A stretch of DNA of 64,000 nt from Apoderus coryli (taxonomy: Eukaryota; Arthropoda; Insecta; Coleoptera; Attelabidae). Below the pieces are notes generated by a model. That model saw only the letters and a program-made list of their open reading frames with translations, did not search any database and was not told the origin of the DNA. How positions within the stretch are numbered: the stretch's first letter is position 1; every line of letters begins with the position of its first letter. Where the stretch lies: contig OU452199.1 of the NCBI GenBank assembly GCA_911728435.2, positions 21,338,860 through 21,402,859 on the forward strand, given 5' to 3'. The position numbers and the translations under genes are program-made. Positions 1-9,800 of this stretch are shown here, piece by piece.

Positions 1-278
1 TTTAATAAATTTAATATCTTAAGTTATTCGAAAATAATTAAGGAAACGTCTAAGGAATATAATGAGTTAGCAATATTATATTTATAATAACTATTAGACA
101 TACCTAAACAAGGCGTAAAATGTTTGATGCCGCAACGTAAGTCGAATATTTACAACAATATTTGCTTGTTAAATATATATATATAATTTCATATTTATCT
201 TATATATATTTAAACTAAAGTAAATGTTACTATATTATTATATTTCGCTTATTGTATGTTTGTTTTTATTAATTTAAG
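1..278. other. AT-rich sequence upstream of the first THAP-gene exon
   Basis: No coding potential, repeat or RNA gene is recognised here. The stretch ends in a splice acceptor (AG at 277-278), so it is probably intron of the THAP-like gene whose upstream exons lie outside the window. Confidence 0.4.
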
Positions 279-3200
279 GTTTCTTGAACCTATTACATCT
301 GAAAATACAAAGAAAATTAAAACGGATCATGAATATGCTGCACAAAAGTTAGAGACAAAAACAAGGGTATTACAAAATATTGTAAGAAGACAAAGGAAAA
401 AGATTGACTTTTTAAACAGTAGATTGAAGGATCATAAAGTTAAATGCAGTCCACATGAAAACGAAAATATGAAGGTAATAATTTATGAACTATTTATTGA
501 AGTATTCCATAATAAAGTGGAAACATCAAATTAATGAAAGAAAACTACTGTCAAATCCTACAATAAATTTCATCACTCATCACCAGTGCAAGTTGACAAT
601 ATCTGAGCTCACGGGCTATAAAAAAATCGGTTGTGTCACCCCAAAACTTTCCCGGCAAGGTATAATACAATCTAAAATAAACTGTTGCCCTCGAGGCACG
701 AATAGCTCTCCATATTTAAGTGTAAAGTAATATTTCTGTGACATATTTTTTAATTACCTTTTTCGTAAGCCTCTTGGTCACAAGCTATATTTCCAAATAT
801 TTTTGTTTTAGTTTTTATTGTAGACATCAGCTATTTTTTTTATTTAAATTATTCCATATTTTGTTTATTTGAACCCCTTTTCCACTATTTACGAACTCCT
901 TTGTAAGCAAGATTTGTATGATACATTTCATAGCTTATATTCTATCAAAGCTATCAATAACCAGTCAATATTTCAGCTATGGTTAGAAAATAGATTTTAG
1001 GTTTTTCTCCTCTTTTTATACTCTTTTCGAACTCCTATGTGCTGTAATTTTTTATGTTCAATGTTTTACGTTATATTCTATTAAATCGAAAAAAATGTAT
1101 TCAATATTTTGGATATTTTTAAGAACTATAAATTTTGACCCTTTTTTAAGCCTCTTGCCTACGCTCAATGTTTTCCAAAAGTTAATCAGCACCTAGAAAT
1201 ATCCTGTAGTATTTTTGTACCAAATTTGGTTTTTGAGTTATCGTGGATACAGACCGACATTTTTTAACTACTTATTTAGGTATATAATGACCACAATCAC
1301 GTATATCCGGTGAAATAAAAATATATATATATATAGGTACATATGATATGATATGGAGAGGTACAAAAAATATAACCTTTATTGTTATTTATATAGGGCG
1401 AGTAATTTATTTTACAATTCCGGTCATGAACTCATGAGGTGTGGTGCTTTAAATCGTTATTTGGGGTTTGTGCCTAGACGTTTGTAAGTAGTACGGGTTG
1501 TCTAAAACCAAAAAGGGTATATAATTATGTTGTACATTTGTAGCTCTCCATATCATCAATATTATGTATATGGACGCTATTAGTTTCATGATATTTTTTT
1601 TCTATTCACTGGAAATAATATGTGTTTTCAGTCATTAATCGTTAATAATTAAGTAGTTTTAAACAAATGTCTGCCTGTCTGTATTCACGATAACTCAAAA
1701 ACCACTTAACATATTTTAACCAAAAATGGTACAAAATACTACAGGATATAGGATATTTCTAGGTGCTGATTAACTTTTAGGAAATATTGAGCGTAGGCAA
1801 GAAAGGGACAAAAAACTTTAAAAAAATCATATTTCCTAAACATAGCAGAAAAAAATCCCTATATATTTAAACTTATTCGAATTATGGAATAATTTTTCAT
1901 AGTTGTGATAGAATATAACCTAAAAAATTAAAAAATGTCACATAGAAGAATTGGCCAATTGCTTCACACAAAGAAAATATATATTCCCCAAACATACCAG
2001 AAAAATTGGTGAATTATATTATAGTTTTGATATGAGATAACCTACAAAATGCAGCATAAAAGAACTTGTTTGTATAGGCGTTCATAAATACATAGTAGAA
2101 AAAGGGTCAACAAAGTAATAATAATAATCTTTATTATGTCTAACAGGCTTACGCCCAATTACAAGACAAAACATATTATGCATAAATTATCCAGAAATAT
2201 CAAAAAAACACAAAAATACAAAAAAAAATATATGGCAATGGTATAAATTAATTATAAATTAAATTAAATACACGTGAAAGATTAGAACCGTCATCAACAA
2301 CAATGATACAGAAAAACATTTACAAATGGACTGACCTTAAATACTCTCCTAGTTCCCGTTTAAAGGAGGAAACACTTCCGCCGAAATAATTTACATGTCT
2401 ATTTAAGAACCAACCGTTACATAGCGTGCAAGCCCTTGTCAGTGATGTTTTCCCTTCATAATTGTGGCGAAACCGGGGTGGTTGAAATAAATAGGGATTA
2501 CGAGAATGGTATTGAGGAGCGTTAAAATTTAATTGCGAAAGGCGCCGGAAGTCGAGAGAACGCGCTCAAAAAAAATTGAGATAAAGACGGGTATAACCAT
2601 TTTGAAGTCCCCTGAGACGACTAAAACCATTCTGGAACTCGTTGTCCAGGTATATATTTTAGATTATATTATATCTTGCCGGGAAAGTTTTGGGGTGACA
2701 AAACCGAGGTTTTCATTTGCTGGTGTTCTCAGATACTGAATATTTTACACTGATATTGAGGTAACGACGTGTTTGCTGATGATTTATATATAAAATATCG
2801 TTAATAGATATTGTATGGGAATTATAATAATATGAAATCAAATAATTGTTTTTACTGTAATAAATTAAATATTCTATTTTGGGGATGTGAAATTAATAAA
2901 AGTTAACTCTAGGTATACAGGGTGTCCCGAAATTAACTTAAACCAATTTAAGGGGACATTCTACAAGCGAAAATAAGATTTTTTTCATATGAACATAATA
3001 TATCGAAAAATGCTTAGTTTTTCATATACATGGTGTTATTTGTAAATTCCTGACGATGTGTTTTTAGTAATATTTCCGAAACGCGTCTCGATATCAAAAT
3101 GAAATTTGGCACAATTACGTTTCTTTGTAGGTTTATTATTATAAAAATATGATATCTCATGGTTAGGAAAATGTCAGTGGTGGGTTAGGCTGGGGGGAGT

Positions 3201-3980
3201 CAGAACAAATTTTGTACCAACTTTTTTTTTGTGCGCTTTTCTTACTTTTTCTAAAAATAATAATAAATTTGAGACTTTTGTACATAAAAAATGTTCACTT
3301 ATTTCATAACGCTAGAAGAAGCCGTTTTCAAGATAAATTATTTTCGCTTGTAGAATGTCCCCTTAAATTAGTTTAAGTTAATTTCGGGACACCCTGCATA
3401 TTGCACACAATTGTATATTAAGAATTATTGAAACTGTTGTTTTCAATTTAAGGTAACAATAACGGAAACCGCAAGTGCCATTTTTGACACAGCATTAAGA
3501 AGAACTCATGAAGTAAAATATCACCCTCTTCTTAAAACATTTTCTGTAAAATTGTATAAACACTCAGTAGGAGCTTATAATTTCATAAGACATGTGTTTG
3601 GTGACATTTTACCACTTCCACAAACACTACATCGATGGATTTCTGACGGATCATCTGGAGAAACAATTAATGAAGAAACAAATGATGAAGGTTTAAATGA
3701 GTTAGTAAGATCTGAATTGGAAAAACTTAATGCTGAAGACGAAATGTCCGACATTGACGATGCTGAGGGTGTATTTCCTAGTGAAATAGGAAAATTACGT
3801 GGTAGTGAAGATGAGGAATTTGCTCAAATGGAGGATTACGTACCGGTTCTCGACCAGCAATCTGAAAATGAAGATGAAATTACACCGCGAAAACCCGAAG
3901 TTGCTAAGGCAAGTGAAAGATTAAATGTATCTGAAGACAAGAATGAACAGTTTATGATACAAATAATTGACGATGATTAA
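279..3980 (+). CDS. THAP9/P-element-like protein, two 3' exons (5' part outside window)
   Basis: Two exons can be joined: 279-474 (acceptor AG 277-278, donor GT 475-476) and 3453-3980 (acceptor AG 3451-3452, TAA at 3978-3980). The junction is phase 0 on both sides. The first exon is a lysine/arginine-rich coiled coil (RVLQNIVRRQRKKIDFLNSR) like the segment after the DNA-binding THAP domain. The second begins VTITETASAIFDTAL, then KYHPLLKTFSVKLY and HSVGAYNFIRHVFG, ILPLPQTLHRW. This resembles the region of THAP9 and P-element transposases between the coiled coil and the catalytic core. After that the frame runs into about 100 acidic residues and stops, with no RNase H-like catalytic domain. 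That suggests a domesticated regulator or a truncated copy. The 3 kb intron is full of transposons. The THAP domain itself is not in the window. The family call is confident; function is inferred. Confidence 0.6.
565..2765. mobile_element. composite head-to-head inverted-repeat element in THAP-gene intron
   Basis: The outer ends are inverted copies: 628-680 (containing GTCACCCCAAAACTTTCCCG) matches the reverse complement of about 2660-2712, and weaker similarity continues to about 565 and 2765. Inside the left end is the sequence TGTTGCCCTCGAGGCACGAA (about 682-702), shared with the large elements at 30.4-38.3 kb. It is followed by an AGCTCTCCATAT end and degenerate sub-repeats (TTACGAACTCC at 890, TCGAACTCC at 1027, CTACGCTCAATG at 1155). 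An oppositely oriented unit starts at about 1542 (TAGCTCTCCATATC). A 3' LINE fragment interrupts the right arm at 2117-2650. This is an older, more diverged relative of the 30-38 kb locus. No coding capacity of its own is seen. Confidence 0.55.
2117..2650 (-). pseudogene. 3' end of a non-LTR retrotransposon (LINE)
   Basis: On the minus strand one frame reads APQYHSRNPYLFQPPRFRH, then CTLCNGWFLNRHVNYFGG and RELGEYLRSVHL followed by a stop. This is like the C-terminal tail of jockey/CR1-type reverse transcriptase proteins. Downstream on that strand the element ends in a TTATTATTA-type tail (2117-2135 on the plus strand, next to AATCTTTATTATG), the usual 3' end of such LINEs. It is 5' truncated and lies inside the composite element. 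A similar tail occurs at 62540. Confidence 0.5.
2918..3396. mobile_element. MITE with ~60 bp terminal inverted repeats
   Basis: The left end CAGGGTGTCCCGAAATTAAC (2918 on) is repeated in inverted orientation at the right end (3340-3396, ending GGGACACCCTG). The inverted arms extend through the motif GGGGACATTCTACAAGCG. A TA lies at 2916-2917; the right flank reads CA, consistent with a mutated TA target duplication. The CAGGGTG...CACCCTG ends are of IS630-Tc1-mariner type. At about 479 bp with no coding capacity it is a nonautonomous copy. It sits in the intron of the THAP-like gene. Confidence 0.75.
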
Positions 3981-4004
3981 TAACAAGTTGTAAAATGTTT
4001 AATT

Positions 4005-4010
4005 AATAAA
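4005..4010 (+). promoter_or_regulatory. candidate polyadenylation signal of the THAP-like gene
   Basis: AATAAA lies 25 bases after the stop codon of the gene ending at 3980. Short UTRs of this kind are common in insects, but AATAAA is frequent by chance in DNA this AT-rich. Confidence 0.35.
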
Positions 4011-4320
4011 TTTTTAATACAGATATACATTAAATTATTACTTATACATAATTGACAAGGCACGGGCTTACCAAATAAGTAAAAGTTCGTTTGAAAAAAC
4101 TGTCAGTTCACATCACGGAGCTGATATAAAAAGCATACTTAATAGAGTTTGTATATTTTCTGATTAAATTGTATAGTTCAATTTATTATTTGTTATCGTC
4201 TCAAGTTATTCGAAAAAAATAAATAGATAGCGGGTGTCAATTTCTGGTGATACCTGTGCACACAATGGCATAGGTATGCACAATATTTCGTTTTTTTTTC
4301 ATGCAATCCCTCGTATTTTA

Positions 4321-4905
4321 TTGCTTATTTGAAATGCTTCTGGTGGACGACCTGCTGACAGGACTGAAGCGGATAGGGGTATGGTTTCAAGTTCTGAAAA
4401 ATCGCTTCTTCTAGACCTCAAACTACACCGTGAATATGATTCAGGGATGGTGTCCGCGGGAGCAGATGTCTAAAAATCCCAGCAAAACCATAATTGTACC
4501 TTTCCCTCGGAAAAGGAAGCTGGACGGCTTAATCCCACTTTCTTTGGACTGAAAGAATGTACCATATGAGACAGAGGAGAAATATCTAGGATTAGTACTA
4601 GACAAAACGGTTAACTGGAATGCTCATCTGGAAAGGGATCTACAAAAAGGAAGACATTATGGGCATGTCGAGGAATCTGTGGAATGAAATATACGTTATA
4701 TAACGTATGGAGTTGTTGCTTGGTGGACGAAAGCTTTACAGCGAACGACACAAGCAAAATTATCTGCTTTGCAGAGACGAGCTTATTTGGCTATTGCTGG
4801 TGCATTATCCACCACATCGTCAGCAGCTATGTAAGTACTCCTGGATTTAACTCCTCTTCATATAGGAGAAGTGAATGTGTCAATTTTTGTGTTTAGGCGT
4901 CGTAC
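4321..4905 (+). pseudogene. decayed non-LTR retrotransposon reverse transcriptase (R1/I-like)
   Basis: Pieces of the reverse transcriptase C-terminal half are legible across frames. Near 4470-4640 there is SKNPSKTIIVPFPRKRKL and EEKYLGLVLDKTVNWNAHLE. At 4707-4880 there is GVVAWWTKALQRTTQAKLSA, then LQRRAYLAIAGALSTTSSAA, then LLDLTPLHIGEVNV. These match the LGxxLD...W block and the downstream thumb/connection of R1-like and I-like elements. In-frame stops and frame changes show it is dead. It is 5' truncated. Confidence 0.6.
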
Positions 4906-4946
4906 ATTCTGATATATACCAATAAGTTCAGTACTATTACTTAAGT

Positions 4947-5224
4947 TTAAGACGTTTGAACAGACTGTTGGGCTGCGCGATAGTTTTTTGATCTATAATT
5001 TACGATCTTGGGTACGTCATCAATGTACTTTGATATGCGTTCTCTCAACTTTACTCTCAGATCCGCGTACTCCTTCAATTGAAGTGGTGTTTTAGCATAT
5101 GTTATAAAAACTCGATAACCACCCGTATCTATATTATTGAGCTTGTATGAGTTGCGTAGGATAGTTGTAACTACCTCAAGAGAGTTTAGAAGGACTTTTA
5201 TCGGACGTTCATACACTGTGAGTG
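4947..5224 (-). CDS. possible terminal exon of an unrecognised protein
   Basis: An uninterrupted minus-strand frame of about 90 codons ends in TAA at 4947-4949. It is preceded by a plausible acceptor (CACAG at about 5225-5229 read on the minus strand). The peptide begins YERPIKVLLNSLEVV, continues NNIDTGGYRVFITYAKT and LRERISKYIDDVPKIVNYR, and ends AAQQSVQTS. Composition is ordinary for a soluble protein. I do not recognise the family. It lies between two LINE relics, so a retroelement ORF fragment is an alternative. No further exon was identified upstream. Confidence 0.3.
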
Positions 5225-5259
5225 CTGATTTGTAAAGATATTTGATATTTCAATACCAT

Positions 5260-5870
5260 ACTTAACAAACCATCTTAAAAAATTCACAACTTAATTACTC
5301 AGATAAATCAACTGTCTAGAAACAGAATTTTACTATGCAATCGGCTCTTCTCCTATTCCAGAAGAATTTCTGTAAAATGGAGAATATACCTACAGGATTG
5401 GTGCAAGGAGCTTATTCTTTACAATGACCTGCGATATTCGCAGCATGTAAGCCAAGATTAATTAATCTTTGATGTAAGTAAATGCATCAAAAATGCTTTT
5501 GTAGTCTGAAAGAAGACGGATTTTAGAATTCGGAAATTACTGACTGCCCAGTGTTATCGCATTTTAATTTTTCTGATGCTGTCTATGGTTCATGGTTGAC
5601 AAAAATGGTAAGTGGTCGTATTGAGCTGATGCAGAATTCTTGTGTAAAATTGATTGGGGGAATAAAGGGGAGTCACGAGGTGTCACAGCCAAATTAAGAG
5701 ACATGGAATGGCTGAGGTTTGATGCACTCTCTTGTGTTGTATAACAAAATAATATCTTACAAACGTGCCAGATTATCTCTATGAATAAATATCGTTCAGG
5801 GTACACAATTTAGACATACGTAATATACTATAACACCGCCTATGCATTTTAGGGCATGTTTTGGAAGATC
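5260..5870 (+). pseudogene. decayed LINE reverse transcriptase C-terminus
   Basis: Around 5575-5690 the plus strand reads DAVYGSWLTKMVSGRIELMQ then NSCVKLIGGIKGSHEVSQ. This is the block that in the better preserved copy at 46515 reads DIVYGPCLLKSDQDRIQRVQ. Later fragments (YNKIISYKRARLSL near 5745) fit the following segment. Several stops are present. It is a very old fragment. Confidence 0.45.
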
Positions 5871-5944
5871 CTTTTCGTATGTAGCTTGCTTATGCTTATG
5901 ATTTAAAACTACAAAGGGGGTAACACGAATTTTTTTGAGAAATG

Positions 5945-6591
5945 ACAGGTATTCTTAACGCAATCAATTATTTTAGTCTGGCCCAATCGACCTTGAACCC
6001 TGTTATGGTTCAGGCACATAGCGAGATCACCCGATTTGAACCCCTTAGACTTTTTTCTATGGGGAATCTCAAAAACCTAAATAGGCCACAGAATTTACGA
6101 TGAATTAAGTCACCGCATTCGAAACCAGATTGAATTGATCACTCCCGAGATCATAGAAAACGTGCAACGTTCGTTTGTGGAAAGATTAGCCCATTGCCAA
6201 ACGGCTAACGGTGCCCACATTCAGCAACTACTCTAGATGGTCCTCCCAAAAATAAAATTATGTATTTTTGTTATTCCATTAATCACAAAGCGACACATCC
6301 AAAAGTGGATAAGGCGGCAAAAACCTGAATTTTTTCAAAAATTGTCTTATTTGGCACATCGCATAGTACTCAGGATGACAGCAACTCAAAAGTGCCCAAA
6401 AAGAATAGGGGTTGCAATTTGAAACAAACATGACTTAGATAGTGGCACCGCCATACGGCAGATTTCAGATCAAATACGTAGGCTACAAAATTGCTAAACA
6501 TAAATCAAAACAGACGGGCCTCAGCTTTTCTTTTAAAAGTGTACCATTTTGAAAATAATCGCCCGTTGCGTTACTTTAGGGACACCCTGTA
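5945..6591 (+). mobile_element. 3' half of a decayed DD41D-type mariner-like transposon
   Basis: At 6018-6080 the plus strand reads ARSPDLNPLDFFLWG. Through 6236 it continues YDELSHRIRNQIELITPEII, ENVQRSFVERLAHC, NGAHIQQLL and stop. This is the C-terminus of the same transposase type as the intact copy at 49996-51069 (ARSPDLSPLDFFLWG ... NGSHFQHLLM). About 350 bases follow and end in GGGACACCCTGTA (about 6579-6591), the expected right terminal repeat. The N-terminal half is missing. Confidence 0.65.
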
Positions 6592-6828
6592 TAATATATA
6601 TATACATATTTCGACGATTTTCATAGTAATTATTCTATATATAAATGCTAATAATTCGTTCAATATGTTCGAAATTATGAGAGTAATTATGGTAAAAATT
6701 CTTTGGCGTGTAAAAAGGCTATTAAAAGTACAAGATTCAATAATTATTGTCATTAACTTTATATACAAAAAAATTCATTTAACACATTTACATTATTAGG
6801 TATTACTTATTAATAAAATATACACTAT

Positions 6829-9800
6829 TCACAAAACCTTATTGCCATGGACGTTATTTCTATTATTCATCGCATTCTTTCTTTGTCGTTTACCTTCTTC
6901 TTTAAATGCTTCTGCATTTGCCTTTTTCTCGATTCTTCTTTGTTTACGATAATCTTTTAATGCTTTTTTCCTTTCGCTACGTTCTTCCGAAGATTCATTC
7001 TTCGGTCTTATTGACAGTTGTGACAATCGAGATACAGTCGATTGACATCCAATTGATTTTGTACCAGAAGAAATTGTACTATTCGTCGCATTTTCTTCAT
7101 TAAGTTGATTTAATGTGGCAACTGTCAATTTGTTAGTTCCTAATATATTTTTCGGCATGCCAGTTTTATCATTAATTTTAATTTTCTTTACTTTCTGAAA
7201 TAAAAATTAAGGAATAAATGAGCTGCAAAAAAATATCTTATATTTATAGGCTAGGCTAGATTGTAGATTGTTTTATCGGAGTCGTTTAGGCGGTTTGGCC
7301 TCCCCTCACTTCGACCTGCAGAAGATATTTTGTGAATTACTCTAATCTATGAATTGCCCAGCTGTCCCACACTTTTAATGAAGTTGATTATTTCTCTGGG
7401 GGCTAAATTCCTTGCCTCGTCGGGTGTTAGAGTCACCCCTCCAAGATGTTTTAGCCTTTTGCAGAAAAGTGCCATGCATTCACAGAGCACGTGTTCTCTA
7501 TATAGACTAGGCTAGGTATTTACACAGTCTGAACAGAGCCTTGCTAAAGTTTTACCAGGAAAAGGCTACAAATATATGCTTGTTGGAAAATTTTCAAATC
7601 CCTTAACAGTTGTCATCTAATTTGTATTTTTTTTTTTCATATTTTTCACAATGGATAATAAACTTTGCTTTAAAATTATATTAGGAAAGTAGTCAGGTAA
7701 AATATGAGAAAACGTAGGAAACCGCCACTATTTAGTACAAATAATGATACCGCTATTTAAAAAGATACGTTGTTTACATTTATCTTACACATCTTGTACA
7801 AGCCAATGCTGAGTTATTACAAGGCTCTAAAAGTGTTGTAGGTGAAGTTTATAAGTTAAAAGTAACAAAACAACAACCAAAAACTTTTTATAGAAACCGC
7901 TTTGAATTCAGAAGACAAGGAACGTGGTCGTAAAATATGCAAAAATGAAGCTAATTGTAAAAAAATAAAAAGGTACTGAGAAATAGTGGAAAATGTTAAG
8001 GAGACAAAATCAAAAAAAAAAATTTTCGCGCAAAAATTTTTTGATTCAAATTTTAGCTCTAATTGCCGCTAAAAGTGTCGTGAGATCATTAATGCAGATG
8101 AATTGAAAAGATTTTTTGAATACTCTCATTTTTCCAAACAATATATTTCTTCAAGGTTTAGTGAAAATTTCAAGTTGCAAGAAGTAACCCAGAGATGGAT
8201 CAGGTACAAAAAAGCGTTAACTTTTCAATACAACATACGTGTTACGGAAAAACTATAACTGTGTGTAAGAAGTTATTTTTTTTTTTTTTTTGGGAATACT
8301 TCAAATTAGTTGGGGAAGACTTTACCGATCGTTAGGTAAAGAAGTATATGCTATAAATGGTCGTGGTAAAATCGATGAATCTGATGTTATAGCGCACATA
8401 CAATCGTTTCCGTCATCCAGAGCCATTGCAGTAGAAAAGACAACGATCATAGAAAAGACAACGATCATAGAAAATATCTCAATCTAGATTTAAACATCAG
8501 AAAACTGTACCACCTCTATGTAGATAAATGCTCTCCAGTAGATAAGAAACCAGTGAAGCAAAAATATTGTTGCAGAAGGCACTTCCTTTTTAAAAACTTC
8601 CAACATCAATTGCGTATTACAAAAGAAATATTTATGTTTATAACTTGGGTATATATTCTTTCAATGTAGATACAGGTTTTATGTACGTTTGGGATGAGAA
8701 GGAGGGTGTAAGCGGATCTCAGGATGTAGCATCGTGTGTTCTCAAACATAAAAAACGCTTCATAAATGTATAATTTTGTTTGCTGATTCATCCAAACACG
8801 TAAGTAAAAAGCCTCTCAGTTTGCTGAATCTTGTGGAAGATCCCAACTTGACAGAAAAACAATGGACTTAAATGGTCTATGGCCATTCTTTTCTACCAAA
8901 CAACACATTTTTGTAAAAGAGTGAACAATTCACAGATGCGCCGATACTCCCTTTAGCGCGACGCCTATATTAGAAATGGGCTTGTTTAACGAAACAAGAC
9001 TTAATTGCGAGAGTTTGTCTCTCAAACACTATTTTTTTACCAGACGGCCGTTTCGTCGATCCACGACTCATCAGTGTTGATCGGTCAGTCGTAGACAGCC
9101 AAACTCTCTAAATACTGTGGTATATACCGTGTGGGACACGGTACAGAGATGAGTTTGGCGACATCTAGTTTCTATTGGTAATATGCCGAGTGAACAACAA
9201 TTTACTATATCGACTGCGTGTAAGGTCACTGACCACATAATGCAAAATTAACAACACGTAGATGCGCCGATACTCCCTTTAGCGGGACGCCTATGTTAGA
9301 AATGGGCTTTTTTAACGAAACGTCGCGGATCGACGAAACGGCCGTCTGGTGAAAGTATAGGGGTTGACAGACAAATTCCCGGAATTAAGTCTTGTTTCGT
9401 TAAACAAGCCCATTTCTAAAACATTTTGGTTCCACAGGACAGGTTTGACATAAGTAGAAATGCAAAGAGGAAGATGCCACGATTCCAGAGGTCGTCGAAA
9501 TGAAAAGAAAGACATGAAATTTTAAACACAAAAACGTTAGAAGATGCCATAGCAAATAGAAAGAAAGGTACAGACACAATACCTTTCAGCTGGCTACAAA
9601 TACGCCATCTTCGGTTCGAAAGAAGACAGTTTACAATTCAATTCACATAAATCCTAAATGACTTGGTGGACTTCCGTAAAATTTGTCTCAAGAAAACAGT
9701 AGGAAGGAATCTGTTATCCTTAAACAACTTTCAACAAGAATGTCTTTATGCTGCTCGAAGGCCCATTACATACGACAAAAAGAACAATATGAAAGATCTG

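Noticed and set aside
2533..2739. Plus-strand ORF in the THAP-gene intron
   Set aside because: It runs antisense to a recognisable LINE C-terminus and into the element's inverted end.
9318..9360. Right arm of the 8975-9417 element as a second hammerhead
   Set aside because: Stem II, GAAA and GTC are present, but CTGATGA is replaced by AACGAAAC, so the 5' half of the core is missing.
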